Positions 37,771-51,300 of a stretch of DNA of 64,000 nt are shown here, piece after piece (positions within the stretch are counted from its first letter, which is position 1; each line of letters begins with the position of its first letter). Source of the stretch: Anarhynchus alexandrinus (Eukaryota > Chordata > Aves > Charadriiformes > Charadriidae). A program made the translations under genes and the position numbers. Where the stretch lies: contig VUYV01000332.1 of the NCBI GenBank assembly GCA_008711295.1, positions 771,302-835,301 on the forward strand, in the 5' to 3' direction. The notes beneath the pieces are model-generated. The model made no database searches and was not told the origin of the DNA. It saw only the letters and a program-made list of their open reading frames with translations.

Positions 37771-40700
37771 TAATACTCTGATCATTGCCTTGGACTTCCT
37801 GGGCGAATGTGTTACCACAGAAATGTAATATATGTGTTCCGTATGGTTTCATGCATTATGTGTGTGGGTTGTGGTTGTTGCTTGAGTTCCCATGATTATT
37901 TAGTGAGGAAGTTGCGTATAATTCCTGGCAGCATGGTAGTTTATCCATTACTTTAAAGAACAGCTCATATTTCAAAATGTTTTTTCTAAGATCATTACAA
38001 AAATAAAAAACAAATGGCAAGGATATCAGCTCTTGTTACCAACTGCCCAGCAAATGTAAAAACACTAAAAATAGCCACAGGAAGCAATAATTTCAATGAC
38101 AAATTATAGAGCTGTTTACTTAGTGTGCTAAGTAATATATTTTTGATCAAAGATAAACAGTTTTAAAAGTTACATTTGTTTTGTTGCAGAGGAAAAAGGA
38201 AATTGTTATTCCCTGCAGGCTGATGTACCTTGTAAAGCAATCTGTCTTCAAACCCAGAATGAAAGAGCCAAAAAAAAAAAAACCCAAAAAGCAACCACCC
38301 TCTGAATTCTCTCACGAGGCCCTTGAGATCGAGCTAGTTGCTCTCCGCTGTTGAGGACCACAGATGTCTCATATTGTGGGTCATATTGAGCATTTTCTGG
38401 GTTTTTAAAAAACATATTATGAAGCAATTTATATTTATACGTGTTGGGTGGTTACAGTTGTTTGAATACTCCGCACTGTCCACTCACTGCAGCTCCGTTT
38501 CAGTAAAAGGTATTTCCTAAAATCTTCATCCAGTCTTAAGCATGTTCCAATGTTCCCTACTGGATAAACACCAGTAGATATGAGCATGCATTTTACCAAA
38601 CCTGCGCTTCTGAGATAAATCTGGCTCCACCGAAATCCTTGGAATTGGAATTTCTGGGAAATTTGAACTGCTGAATTTTAATTTCAGGAAGAAACCCAGC
38701 CATTACACTTCACTGGAGCTGGCAAAATAATTACTGCCCACATTTCAGTTTTGGGGGAAGGATCTGTGTTGTTATTTGGATGCACAGCACAGAACTTGTG
38801 GGACAGGGAGAAGGGAGGCAAAGGTGACTTTCAATATCTTTGTTCCTTCCTTGGCATCTGACTTCTCTCTCAAGGTTGCTTAAAATAAAACCCATAGCTC
38901 AAAATGTTTGTGCCCTGGGATATGAGGATCCCTTCATAACATTCTTCCCTTGTCCCATTCTGGTTTTCAGCCCATCCTGCAGAAATAAACTTTGAAATAT
39001 GTGTTCTTGGAGTATTTTTACAGATGTCTTCTACAAGGGCTGTGCTGAGAGGTGGTGCTATGGTTCCTGGGAAGGGATTTTAGAGCTTCTTTACAATTTT
39101 CTCTCTGCTTTTGAAACATAACATTTAAATTACTCTCTTCTTCTGATTCCCAAACTACAAATGTGGTGAATGAAAAATAATCGTGTATGAGGACTATCAA
39201 AATATAGCACAGGGAATCGACAATCGTGAAAGCACAGGATGGGCTTTAAATTCACTAAAGCCACAGTGAACACACTGACCAAAGGAAATCAGGAACTTCC
39301 CTAAAACAAAATTAATCCTAATGAGACACTGCTTGCTTCAACTGTACTGGGAAAAGTTGGATTTGTAGTTTAGGCTGAGGTCATACACTATAGCAGTAAA
39401 GAGGAAAAGTATTCTGTTTTCTTAATTTTGAAAAAGATGTCATTATGCCTTGGGAAGTATTACAATATTTTAGTAATCAGCTGCAATGCTCATTAGTCTG
39501 CCTATTATATCTGAAGCACTTGTATTTGTTGAAGTAGCAGCAGCTGAGATAAAAGAAATTTGAAAGTGAAATCATTACAAATTTGAGTCAGTGCCTTTTT
39601 CAAACTGGAAGCTTGCAATATTACCCTTAATGAGCTGATGCCCCAAACTCCAAAAATGGATTCATATTTTCTAACCTCTTTTGAACTCCTTATTAGAAAT
39701 TACTTTCTGATCTGCATTTATGAAGAGATGGTATTTTCTGTTTACTGGCTTCTTTCTTCTGCAAAAAGGCAGGGGGTGGGGCAGGTTGCTAACTAGTTCA
39801 CAAACCAAACTTCATTTCTCAAAGAAGAATACAAATTACTTGGTAGAGGAGAAAGTAAGCTGAGGTAGATTTACACTGATACAAACAGAACCACAGTTTT
39901 ATGGCCAAATAAATTTAAATTAATGTCTGTCGGTTGAACCTATATGCATCCTCAGAGTGTTATACTTTAAAATGAACTAAGAATTTGGTTATTTAAAAAT
40001 AGCAACTCGAACGGAAAAGGTGGAGGCTTGCATAGCTTATGAACTAATCCTGGCAGGAGTGCAGATGGAAGACTGCTTAAGGCAAAGCGGTTCATCTGCA
40101 TATGGCAGATTTCAGGAACTGGGCCTGGATTAATCAGGGCCGAACATGGAAGGAATTCGCATAGAAATTGTTTATGTTTGCATAGTTTCAAGTTTCCTTT
40201 CAAACAAATTGAGCAAGTCATTTTAAATACAAGATTGCTATTGGTTTAATTATGAATTAATGGATTTTTTTTATTACAAATCAATTGATTCCGTGTGTGT
40301 ACGTAACGAACAGAAATATGCGGCAGGCAAACACTTGCGTTTTAGAACCAGAGTAAGAGGAAAGCATCACTCTTAATTAGGCAATTCGAAAGTGATATGT
40401 AGTGCTGTAGGAAAAGTACCAGATCACAAGAAATGAAAACACTTACGTTTTAATAGTTTCCTTTTGGTGACCTTAACTATGCTAACTTGTCTTTGATGAA
40501 GTATGACAGGTACTGTCAAGTTAAATGGTCAACATATTCATTATTTAAAGAATAACATTTTTGTAGCAATAACCCGGGATGTGTTCAAGAGTAAATAACC
40601 TTGTTCATGCCTTACAGCTTTTGTGTAAGTACCACCCAACAGCCCCAAAGTGCGCGACTGTTCTGGACAAAAGGCTAGGATAAAATTAGGAAAATTCCAG

Positions 40701-43700
40701 TAAAAGAATATTGCAATTTGTTCTGAACCTTTATTTCCAAGTCCTTTAGAATGTCTACATTTTTATCAACTTGCTATTTATTTCTTAAAGAATGTATTTA
40801 GTCTTTGCAGTAGATTGTCTTTTTATCTTGGATAGAAACCTGTAGAAGAGACTATGGAAGGCTAAAAAGGACAATGTTGTTGAGAACTGTCCATCTAGGG
40901 CTGTAAAGCTAACAATCTACATGAAACGGATTTCTTTTTATTTTTAACAAAGAAAACTCTAAAAAAAACCCAAACCTCTATCTCAAAAAAAAGCAAAGAA
41001 ATTAACCCAAAACAGAGTTATTACTTTGGAGTTGAGCAAGACATAGAAGGTCTGTGTTGGCATGTGACTTTCCAAAGAACCAGACTTTACAGCTGGACTA
41101 CGTCTTACCAAACTTGAGCTAAGAGTTAGGCATTTGACCTCAGCTGGTGACCTCAGTTCTTTAGTCAAAAGCGGAGAGAAGACAGCTCTTCAAGACAGCA
41201 CCTCTCCTACATGCCCAGAGGTGCCTATCTGTCTTCCCAGCTATGAAGCCAGAATAGGCAATCTAGATTAAACACGGGTCAGAATCATTTACTTGGATTA
41301 CAGTTGACATTTCCATTTTCACTTTGGTAACATTCTGTATTTACTTATGTATTTAGAAAATGTGGCACGCTTTTGCACGAAATATTTTGCTTCTGTGGAT
41401 AGATTAAGTGACTCTTAACACCAAAGCTTGGCAGATTATGATAATTTCTTTTTTTTCTTTGGACATATATGGACACATCAACAGATTGAGATCTCTACCC
41501 AAAACCACTTTACAGTATCTTTATATATCTCTATAACAGCATCTGACAAAAATCCCACTGACCTCACAGAGCATTTTCTCATAATTTTGGAAGAAGGATA
41601 TTCCTGCTAAAAAGATGACCATTATTTCAGGTAGAGTTGGTATTGCTTCATATTGGTGAAACGTGCTTCTTTTTGTTAAAGCAAATCTGGAATGCAGTGT
41701 AAAGACCCAGAGACACATAGACGGCTTTCCTCCCTTCCTGCTAGATTCACTGTACATGAGAAATAAAATAATGTCTTCTGACCTTTCCCGTGACTGATGT
41801 ATAACCCAAATCCTGATAGCTCATCACCCACCTCGTCACCTATAACGTTTGCAAGCACATGATGCGTTACCATATGGTGGTGTTTAACACACTGCCCACA
41901 GTTCATGTTCTAAGTAGACTTAATAAAATATCTCCACTGGTAATTTTTAGTAAGTATTGTCTTCTTAACAATGTCTACTATACAACAAGAAATTTTGTTA
42001 CTAACAGAAAAATTATCCAAGCTCTTTTCCCATCTAAGTGCAGTATTGCATTGATTAAATAAAGCTGCTTATTGTTTCTCTTGAATGGCAGTTCCTGCTA
42101 TGTTTCAGGACACATCTTTGGCCAATACTGATTATGTATTTTAATGTTTATATCCAGTTCTAACCCAATTTTTTGCCGGGTGGAAAATAAATTTTTATTT
42201 CATTTAAACGGCTTTGATTTTATTAAACTTACGCCTTGTGAAAGAATCCAGAATTACAGATGTTTTTCGGTTACCGCACTCAATTTTCTTGCTTGCTGTC
42301 TTTGTCATGGATTTTTCTCCAAAGTGTGATACCTGCCAGGAAGATCACATGAGAGGAGGGATTGTTTTATAATGCCTTTTTTTTTTTTTTTTTTTTAAAC
42401 TCTGCCCCTAAATGAGAACCAAAGATAAAATGGTTCATGACTTCCTCTTATTTGAAGGTTTGCGATAAAATATAAAAACAGGCACATTTACTATCACAAG
42501 GTTAGGGCTTGACTTTCTTTTTCCTAACGTCTTGTGTGAAGAAATGTAGCCAGATACTAATAGTAGGCTTTTTTAACCAATAATTGGTGTTGGTAATAAG
42601 GGCTGAGCTGACAGCCAGCTGTGCTACTGCCCTCAGTCCTGCAGTGAGGAAGGGGAAAGGAGTCTGCAAATGATTACCAACTTCAAGTATTTCTGGCAGT
42701 CAAGGTTTCATTAAAAAAAATTAGTAAAATACCTTTTTACTTTTAAAAATGTTTCCTGCGTTTGAAAAAAAGGGTCTGTATGAAGACTTTAGAAGAGAAC
42801 TGCTGCGAACTGCACAAATCAAGGGTATTGCCCAGTTGGGCTGCCGGCCTACATTGTAGACTTAGTCTTTAGTAAAAACTCTTCTCCTCCCAATTAAAGA
42901 ATAAAGGTTGAGGAGCCTGCAGGCCTTTCCAGTATGTTTGGTGTGACTTTTAACCCCTCATTTTACCCTCTTTATATGGCTCTCCTTTATGCCACACTCT
43001 CTGATATGTCGGTGGCGCCCAGTAGTGTTGCTGTGGGTCAGACTGGGTTAGCACTTTTGATAAGGACTTTACTTCCTGCGGCTTTGTAAGTCAGCTGCAG
43101 AAATTAATCACGAATTAAAGCTTTACATGCATATGTTTCGTACAGATCGTCTTCCACCTTCTTCCCATTTAGCTTCCTATGATGTGGTGCACAAACCTAA
43201 AAAAAGTTGGTTAAGGCATTGTGAGGTTTGTGTGGAGAGGAGCGATACGAGGTTGAAGAAGGCATGACCAGCAAGAGCCTTCAGTAGCCTCCTGCATCCT
43301 GCTCCTGCCATTGTTATTTTTTTGCCTGTATAACATCTTTTACGTAATTATTTTTAAGTATGCCACAACGGTTACATTCCTGCTAAGTCTTCAGGGGACT
43401 GTCAATTTTCATACCCGTTGTGGTGAATAAGCCAAACACAGGGAGGTTCACGTGGTCTGCCCATGTAGAGTCTTTAGCCAAAAGTTATTTAGTTTTCCTA
43501 TCACTCATTTTTTCAAGAAATTAAACTTTCTCTGGTTTGTACAGCATCTGTGGTGAGTGGAATTTTGGGAAGTTCTCTGAGATCCTTGAAGAGAAGTCGT
43601 TTGTCTGAAATATAGTTTGTTTTTATTTATTAGTAATTGTTTCTGATAAGCTATTACTGCGTGTACAGGAAATAATGGATTTTTCTTTTTTTTCTGGCTG

Positions 43701-43770
43701 TTCATTACACAATGAGAGAAGCTATTATACTCTATTAGGAAAACAGATGACATTTTATACCTGTCTAGAT
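37771..43770. other. Unique AT-rich noncoding sequence
   Basis: No gene or transposon recognised. Poly-A/C run at 38270-38290 and T19 at about 42379-42397. 39480-39640 and 40220-40420 have homeodomain-like words and could be regulatory, but this is unsupported. A GATTTACACTGATACAAACA segment near 39868 resembles ancient amniote short repeats (weak). Confidence 0.5.
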
Positions 43771-43889
43771 TAAAAGCCTGCTTAACCTGCTGTTTGTTGT
43801 TGAGTAGGGGACTTTATGTATAGACTTCCCCAAGGGGGCTTTCTGCACAACAAATCTCGTTTGAAGAGCAGAATTCTATGATTCTATGA
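43771..43889 (+). mobile_element. Possible degraded CR1 3' tail, plus orientation
   Basis: The segment ends in GAATTCTATGATTCTATGA (43871-43889), two ATTCTATG units in plus orientation as at a CR1 3' end. Upstream, GAGTAGGGGACTTTATG and CAAGGGGGCTTTCTG can be read as decayed versions of the CR1 GAGCAGGGGGTTGGACTAGA and GAGGTCCCTTCC blocks. Divergence is high, so the family call is tentative. Confidence 0.45.
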
Positions 43890-44162
43890 CTTGAAGGACA
43901 GTAGCATCATATTCAGCTCTTTATTCCTCTACTGAATTGCACCAGTTTTTGGTGTCCAAGATTCCTTCATAGCCACAGCCAAGAAAACCAGATATAAAAT
44001 GACATCTGTTGTCCTGATATCGTACCCCTGTTTGGGAGAGAGCAAGGCGCAGGGCAGGCACAGGGCACAGCTAAAGTGAAATGTGAAATGCAGCTCCCTT
44101 ACACAACAAGGACAGAGCTGTACACGAGCAGTCAGAAGCTATTTCAGCCTTTGAAGAAAATC
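43890..44162. other. Short spacer between two CR1 ends
   Basis: About 270 bases of unremarkable sequence. No motif beyond a GGCGCAGGGCAGGCACAGGG-like run near 44046. Confidence 0.5.
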
Positions 44163-44825
44163 ATGGAGTCATAGAATAGTTTGGATTGGAAGGGACCTTG
44201 AAACATCATCTGATTCCAACCCCCTGCCATGAGCAGGGATATCTTCAACCAGACCAGGTCGCTCAGAACCCCGTCCAACCTCACCTGGAACTTTTCCAGG
44301 GATGGGGCATCCACCACCTCTCCAGGCAACCTGGGCCAGGGTCTCACCACCCCCACTGTAAAAAATTTCTTCCTTATCTCTAGTCTAAATCTGCCATCTT
44401 TTAGTTTAAAACCATTACCCCTTGTCCTATCACAGCAGACCCTCCTAAAAAGTCCCTCCCCAGCTCTCCTGTAGCCCCTTTAGGCACTGGAAGGGGCTCT
44501 AAGGTCTCCCCGGAGCCTTCTCTTCTCCAGGCTGAACCCCCCCAACTCTCCCAGCCTGTCCTCCCAGCAGAGGGGCTCCAGCCCTCGCAGCATCTTCATG
44601 GCCTCCTCTGGCCCTGCTCCACCAGGTCCATGTCCTTATGATTTTGGGACCCCCCGAGCTGGAGGCAACGCTGCAGGGGGGTCTCCCCAGAGCGCAGCAG
44701 AGGGGCACAATCCCCCCCCTCGCCCTGCTGGCCACGCTGCTGGGGATGCAGCCCGGGATGTCGGGGTCTTTCCGGACTGTGAGCACACATTGCCGGCTCA
44801 TGGTCACCAACACCCCCAAATCCTT
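44163..44825 (-). mobile_element. CR1 LINE 3' end, 5'-truncated, minus orientation
   Basis: The plus strand starts with GAGTCATAGAATAGTTTGGA and GGAAGGGACCTT (complement of the CR1 3' end), then the reverse complement of the ORF2 C-terminus. The minus-strand frame near 44250-44356 has RLPGEVVDAPSLEKF, the conserved CR1 C-terminal motif. Further 5' the similarity continues to about 44825 (the GCACATTGCCGGCTCATG stretch is a CR1 landmark). Frames shift several times and C/G homopolymers are expanded, so it is dead. It differs in sequence from the CR1 at 19892, implying another subfamily. Confidence 0.95.
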
Positions 44826-47800
44826 TTTTTCTTTAGATTTTTTTTCTTGATTCATTTGGATTGCATATTTTTTCCAGAACAAAGCGAGAAAGAATTTACA
44901 CAGGCAGTATATATATGTCTATATATAAAAATACTGGGGAATAGAGGATAATTGAATAACTGATTTTTGGTAGAGATAGAGAAAATCCCTTGATGGAGAA
45001 TCAGATATTAAACTGATTCCACTACTTAGCTTAAAAGCCTGGTAACAGTAAAAATAAGAATGGGAAAATAATGAAAACATTGAAAATTTATAAGAGGAGT
45101 CTACTAACATTATTTATAGCACGTACTTTGATAATAATTTCTCTGAGCCACATCTTCAACCTAAAAGAGCATTGCAGAGAAAGGCTACACCTGGGAAAAG
45201 AATGATAGAAACATTATTTTAAAGGGTGTTTACATAAACTTTGATGTTACTGGGAACAGAGGTAATGAAGAACAGCTTACAAGTACAGCAACAAACTAAA
45301 ATTAGAGTGAGAAATTACAGGAAGACCAAAGCATCCCAATCCTGAATCTACAAAAAAATTATCTCTTACGATGTTTAAAAATAGCATCTTCTGTTAAATA
45401 TTTTTAAGGCAAAAATAGGTCCTTATTTGGCATAAGTTTTTTTTTTTTTCAAAAGCTGTAGGCACTAAATATAATATAGTTCAGAAAAACTGGAAAGGGA
45501 GGGCTTATACTATTCTCTCTGGATCTGTAAATGCATAAAATGTGAAAAACCTCACAACTGTGTACACCAAATGGCTAGCAAAATGAGGGTATAAACAGAT
45601 AATGTCACATACCCATTTTGTATGCTTTTTGTTGTTATTTGAGAAATTTTTAATATCTGAAAATACTTCTTGTGGCAATTAACAAATTAGCAGTTTATCT
45701 GGATGAAAAAAAAAGAAAAAAATCCTTCAAGTTACTGGGTTACAAAGTGAATTGTTCTGCAGCTGCAAAATCAAGTGCCTTAGCTGAGTTAATGCTTTTC
45801 ATTTCTTTTGCATGTGTCAGCATTAATGGAGGCAGGCTTCTATAAAGCCTTGCATGTGAAGATGGTGCTGAGCAGACTAGATTCAGTTCTGTTGAATGCT
45901 TTTTGCATTTTTTTTTTTTTTTTTTGGAATACCGCACAAAGGGAGACTTCAAATCAGGCTGAACTTCAAGCAAAAGTTAATGCTATTCTCTTTTGGGTTC
46001 AACCACCCACTTTGCTTAAGGTCACTAGTTGAGGCTAATGCTGCACAGAGGGGCTGCAGCAAACTTGGCATCTCCTTGATTAGGCTCCCTGCTGATCTAA
46101 TACACATACCAGCTCACTTGCCAAGTCAAATAACACATTTAGTGAATTGGAAATAAGATTTAAGTGAGCCAGCACAATGCGGCTTGCCCTCTCATCTTTT
46201 TACCGAATCCTTCTCTTTGTATGCTAGACTGTGAAAACTGCTCTTGTTAGAGGACTTAATCTTCATTTTTTCCTGTAGATTATTTGGAAACAGGTCAATT
46301 GAATGTTGGAGCTGCTAACTCCTCCTACCAAAGAAAGAAACCGCTTGTGGCATACTGATTGCATCATTTAAATGAAAGGCTGTTATTATTAAAAAGAAAA
46401 TACTGTAGTATAAGGTTCTTTTAGAATGGAAAAAAAAATTCTAGTATTAAATGCAACCCCTTTTTAAATAATGTGTTTATTCTTTTGTCTTCGAGCCTCT
46501 TTTTTCAAGAGTGTTTTGCATTAACTGCTGGTGAGTAGTAATTGATGGGGTTGATCACATCAGTACATATATTCATCTCTTGTGGCTGTACTACAGTAGT
46601 TAATTCTTAAATACAGTATGATACAATACAGTGACATTTCTATAGGACATTTCTATAATGCTTTTCATAAAAGCAAAGTAAATCACATCACATAGTGTTT
46701 GACTTTGAACTATTCTGTATTTTACCGAAAGAAAATCAGGACTAAAGTTAAGCCTTCACAGTTGGTTCTCAATTTGTTTTTATTATTTTTAGGAGAGAGG
46801 TTACTGTGTGAAGTATAATTTGAGATTTAGCATAGATTTGTCATAGGCTTTAATGCCATTTATGCTGTAATAATCTGTAACTGTCCCATATCTCCATGTT
46901 AGGTGTTCAGGGTTATGATGTGTATTGACTTTTTTATGATCTTCTTATCTCTCCTGGTTATACAGATTTATGTGCATCTCTTCCTTGTCTAACTCCTGAA
47001 ATAAGAGTTTGCTATCTCACGCGCCTTTGGGTTTTTTCTTTCTTTTCAGCTTTTTTTTTTTTAATTTTTCTTTTTAATATATACAAAAGTACCATAATAC
47101 AGAGAGGAAAAAAGGAGACAACTGACATTTGTATCATCTCAGCAAAGGCAGGAGATTTTAAGTACTACATTAAAAAGCAAAAATTTATCTGTGTGACCTA
47201 CAGCTGCAAGATAAAATGATTCCTTTTCTTCCAGAGTAATGACCAGTGCACTTGACTTCTAATGAATTCACTTACTACATTTTAATCTCCAGTTAGGGAT
47301 TTTGAGGCACCGGCAAAACAGCCCAGCATATTTTTTTTGTGGCTATTGTTGCAGAATGTGCTTATTTGTCGCTGCAACTTATTCAGGGGAAGTAGCGGTG
47401 AGCAAACCGGGTCTGCTTCCAGATCCTCCTGTGCTTCTGTGAAGGAGAGGTAGAGCAGACACCCTTCCTTGGCATTGCCCGCAGAGAGGAGAAAGGGCTG
47501 AGTTACTGGGGTGGGAACCGTAGAGAACTGGGGCAGGAAATAAGACTGTGTTCCTTATGGAATCCTTAACAGGTTTTAGGTCAAGTGACAAAAACTGAAA
47601 GGTTAGGAAAAAGAGCCTCTTCTTTGTTGCTTTCAGAATCATTCACAAACCAAAGTAATATTTATCATTCTAAGACCTGATTTTCAGCTTCATATTAGCT
47701 TGTCCAAGATGAACCAGCAAAGAGGAAAACTGCATGGTTCAGGCCCCGTGCCAAATATTTTTAAAGTTTCAGTTCAATTTTTTAGCATTTTCCAAGATCA

Positions 47801-48229
47801 AACATCAAAAAATGCAGCGTTTTTTCAGTAGCTTAAACATTTAATTAGGAAGATACGTCCTTCATTATTTGAGGAAACCACTTGAAGCATGTTTGAGAAC
47901 AATCCTCAAATCAGTGAGACGTCTGCTGTTTCCCTTAAGAAAATCCTCCGGCAGCAGCTCAAGATGTTTTGCATCCAAAAAGATGAGGATGAACATGCTA
48001 ATGAAACAACTAGTAGAAAGGGCAGCCATATCCTTGAAAACCGTATCTGTCACAGTGGAGCCTACCAAGAGTTTGTCTCAGCATCCCGGGCACAGAAGGA
48101 GAAAGAAGATATGATGATCTCTGGTCACAGAAGAGTCTCCCTCTGCAAATACGTGCACACGTCCTCGGGTCTCTGTGGTACTACATGTAGCTCTTGGAAA
48201 ACGGATAAGGAAGGAGAAGGTGGTTTGCC
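44826..48229. other. Unique AT-rich noncoding sequence
   Basis: Short TA run near 44910-44930. T11 at about 45439 and T17 at about 45909-45925. A 13-base tandem duplication (GACATTTCTATAG/A) lies at 46632-46657, and poly-T at about 47051-47061. No exon or transposon recognised. Confidence 0.5.
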
Positions 48230-48370
48230 ATGCTCCAGAGTTGAATCTGCCACTGCAAAATACTTTTCCTGTGATGTTGAGCAAGTCACTTAAACCACTG
48301 CTTCCAAGGTGGCCGTTAACTGCGAATCCTCCAACGCCACTGAGTTTTCCCTTCTCCAAATGAACACAGG
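48230..48370 (+). mobile_element. Ancient MIR-type SINE fragment, plus orientation
   Basis: Contains ATCTGCCACTGC followed by CCTGTGATGTTGAGCAAGTC and ACTTAAACCACTG, closely matching the MIR core (CTCTGCCACT...TGTGTGACCTTGGGCAAGTCACTTAACC). TGAGTTTTCCCTTCTCCAAA near 48341 matches CTCAGTTTCCCCATCTGTAA, displaced by an inserted stretch of about 35 bases. Edges are approximate. The overlapping 158-codon minus-strand and 134-codon plus-strand frames are therefore not genes. Confidence 0.65.
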
Positions 48371-51300
48371 AAGAAGTTGTGTTTTGAATACACATATAAA
48401 ATGCTACAAAAAGAGCAGACCCTGAAAACAGACCTGTAGGTGTCCTCAGTATGGCACTTGGAATTAGGGACCACCTTTGGTGGTACAAGCCTGGCTGCTT
48501 CTGTAGATACACAGAAGCACTGTCAGAAAAGAATTGCTGGTATTTGTAAAGCACTCAGATATTGTAACAGTGGGTGAAATCTCCATGAGGAGCTGAATTC
48601 TGTATTCAATCTTAGCCTTGGATAACTTGCAGTCAACCAGGATCACTGTTCCCTTTGTTTAATAATTTAGGGTATGTTCTTAACTTGTAGGTATTTAAGT
48701 TTATAAACTTTAACACGTTTTCACATAATTTCCTGTAATTTGGAGAATGTATGTATATATACAAAACACCTCCCTCATTCAGACAGGTGCAATGCTTCAT
48801 ATTATCTTTAGTAAATAAATTAAAGGAAAGAAAATGTTAAAGGTCACAGTTTGCATTTTCCTTGCCTCTGCCGCGGCACATTTTAAACTCGTAAGTATAA
48901 TCTTTCAAAAGTTCAAGAATCCACATAAATCTATGCCGCCTCTTTTTTCTTTTGATAGATGTTAATATTTTTTGTACCCATCTGTCTTGCTATATTACTC
49001 CATTATTATTACTTAATTGCACTGTTATGAAGCCCAGTGTCGTTAACATCTAACCCTTCGTGGAGAACGCAAAGTTGAAGGATTTGTAAAGGTACATGTG
49101 GGTGACTGACCCAAATGTTCAATCTAGTTTCCCAGAAACTCATGTCTTGTTTGTTCCTTAGTGCCATGCCATGTCTAACCCAAACGGAAGGTGTTGGAGC
49201 GGCGAAGCGTTGTCACCTCGCTGTAGTCTGTTAGCAGAGGAACATAAAAGCAGCGTATTAATGCTCCTTCGGTTAGAGTGCAATTTCTCTGCACTGATGG
49301 CTTCCCTCTTGTTGTCTTGCAACGGTGTAGAATGACTCCTACCACATTAAGATTTTAATAATAGACAAGTTTTATTATTAATGGTCTTAAAAGGACCTAG
49401 TGCTCCTGAGATTCAGCGAGCAGCTCATCAAAGGGTAGCGTGTGAGCTGAGAGCAGCTGATGTCCAAGAAGCAGTCGATGAGACACGAGTGTAAAATAAA
49501 AAGACATTGGTACTGGGGGATCATGACTTAGTATTTTTCGGGTTTGGATCATTTCATTCCATCTGCCAAAATTCCCACAGTACTTTCCGTCAGACTGCTG
49601 TTACTTCTTTTTCCAAGTTATACCTTATCGCTGCACGTACAGCTGCCACAGATATTGACTTTAATGGTTTCCACTGGGTTTCTGATGTGGTGATTAATAC
49701 AGATGCATTACTACTGGTACAGACAATAGTGTGGTTTACGTTCAAAAGTAAAGCCAGTCGTAAGGGAGATCACCAAATTGTTTTTGCCGCTATTTTTAAA
49801 TTATGCCTTTGTTTGCTTTTCCTTTTTGAAGTAGAATTGTTCAAAATTTAATTTATGATTTGCTCCCAAATTTAATGTAAAAATATGAAATGTCACAAAA
49901 TTGTATACATTTCTACTGTATGAAACACTGTAATGTGATGGGGTTTTTGCCTCTGAGTGAAAAAGGTTTTGGGTCCCTAACTTACACTGAAATGGTTTTG
50001 AAGTAGGTTTATAAATACCACTGCCGACTGTCTGAATGAGTATTTTTATGACGCACCAAGAGGAAAACCAATACCAATTTCTATGTGACTTGAGTGCAAA
50101 GCCTTCATTAACTCAAAAATGTGCAACTTGGATCTCAATAATTCCTTCGTGATTTATTCATTAAATTGGACATACATTTAATATAAGAAATGCAGGTCTT
50201 ATATCCACAGTAGATCTATGCGTATATATTTAGATCTAAGCAGAAAGAAATCACTTCTAAATAAATTTGACCCTCAAATTACCTTTTCAAGCTATCATTT
50301 TTCTCCATTAGCTACTTGTTGCCACATTGTGAGAATCAATTATTTTCAAAATAAGGGGAATAAGTTTGAAATGTTCTTTGACAGAATTAGCCTATCCTGT
50401 GGCCAAGCTTAAAAACCTGTATGTGGACAAAGTAGTTTTAATGTATTGTTCGACTGCACCAAGGTCAAAGAAAAGAGCAATAGATCATACAGTCTCAATG
50501 TATTTCTACCATCTTGTCCCTGTGAAATATGGATATCCAATAGGGAAGCCCGTGTAGTACTGCAGTATTACCAAAAAGACAGTCAAGCTTCTTGAATCAT
50601 TACATATGAATCAATAGCCATGGGGCTTTTCTAAAGATATCATAATTTGAACTCTTTCAGCTATTTGGTCCTTTAAGGGTTTTCAAGGTCATGACACAAA
50701 ATGCTGATACCTCTTCTAGCAGCAGAAGTAGCGCAGAGGTGGCATTGCTAATTAGTTCTGACAAATTTCTATAATACAGGTGCTTCCCCACTATTGAAAA
50801 AGTTGATCATGTGTCCACAGAGGACAGTCCCCATCTCCAAAACATCACATATTCAACTTTTTTCTGCAACCTAGGAGAGTGCAGGTAACATTTTGTAAGC
50901 GACTGCAAACTTTGAAGGCTCATTCTGATCAATAGTGCGGTTTAGGTCTATAAGTCATTTTGATACATTTGAAAGGTTTGACCTAAAAAATGTCATTGTT
51001 AAAACGAAAAGGCCAACAGTTTGAACAATCATATGACCCAGAGAGCTGGCCAAACAGTGCACACGGCAGGATTTGGGGTGAGAAGGATGAAATTTGCTGC
51101 ATTGGGAAGTAAAGCGCCAGTGTTTATTCCCAATGGAGCTGAGAATTCACAGCTCATTGTTCTGTTCTGGGTTCCGCTGTGGCCACAGCACATTATGGTT
51201 ACAAAGAAGAAGACAAGACAGGTCTCCACGGGAAAGGTGGGTAGGAGTACAACTTCCAGAGTTGTTTCCTGCTGTGTAAGTATATACTTTAGATAGCTTA

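Noticed and set aside
44499..44951. Long frames on both strands near 44.5-44.9 kb
   Set aside because: They lie in the CR1 element. The minus frame is out of phase with ORF2 for much of its length and the plus frame is antisense.
47889..48554. 134-codon plus-strand and 158-codon minus-strand frames
   Set aside because: They overlap on opposite strands and run through a MIR-type SINE.
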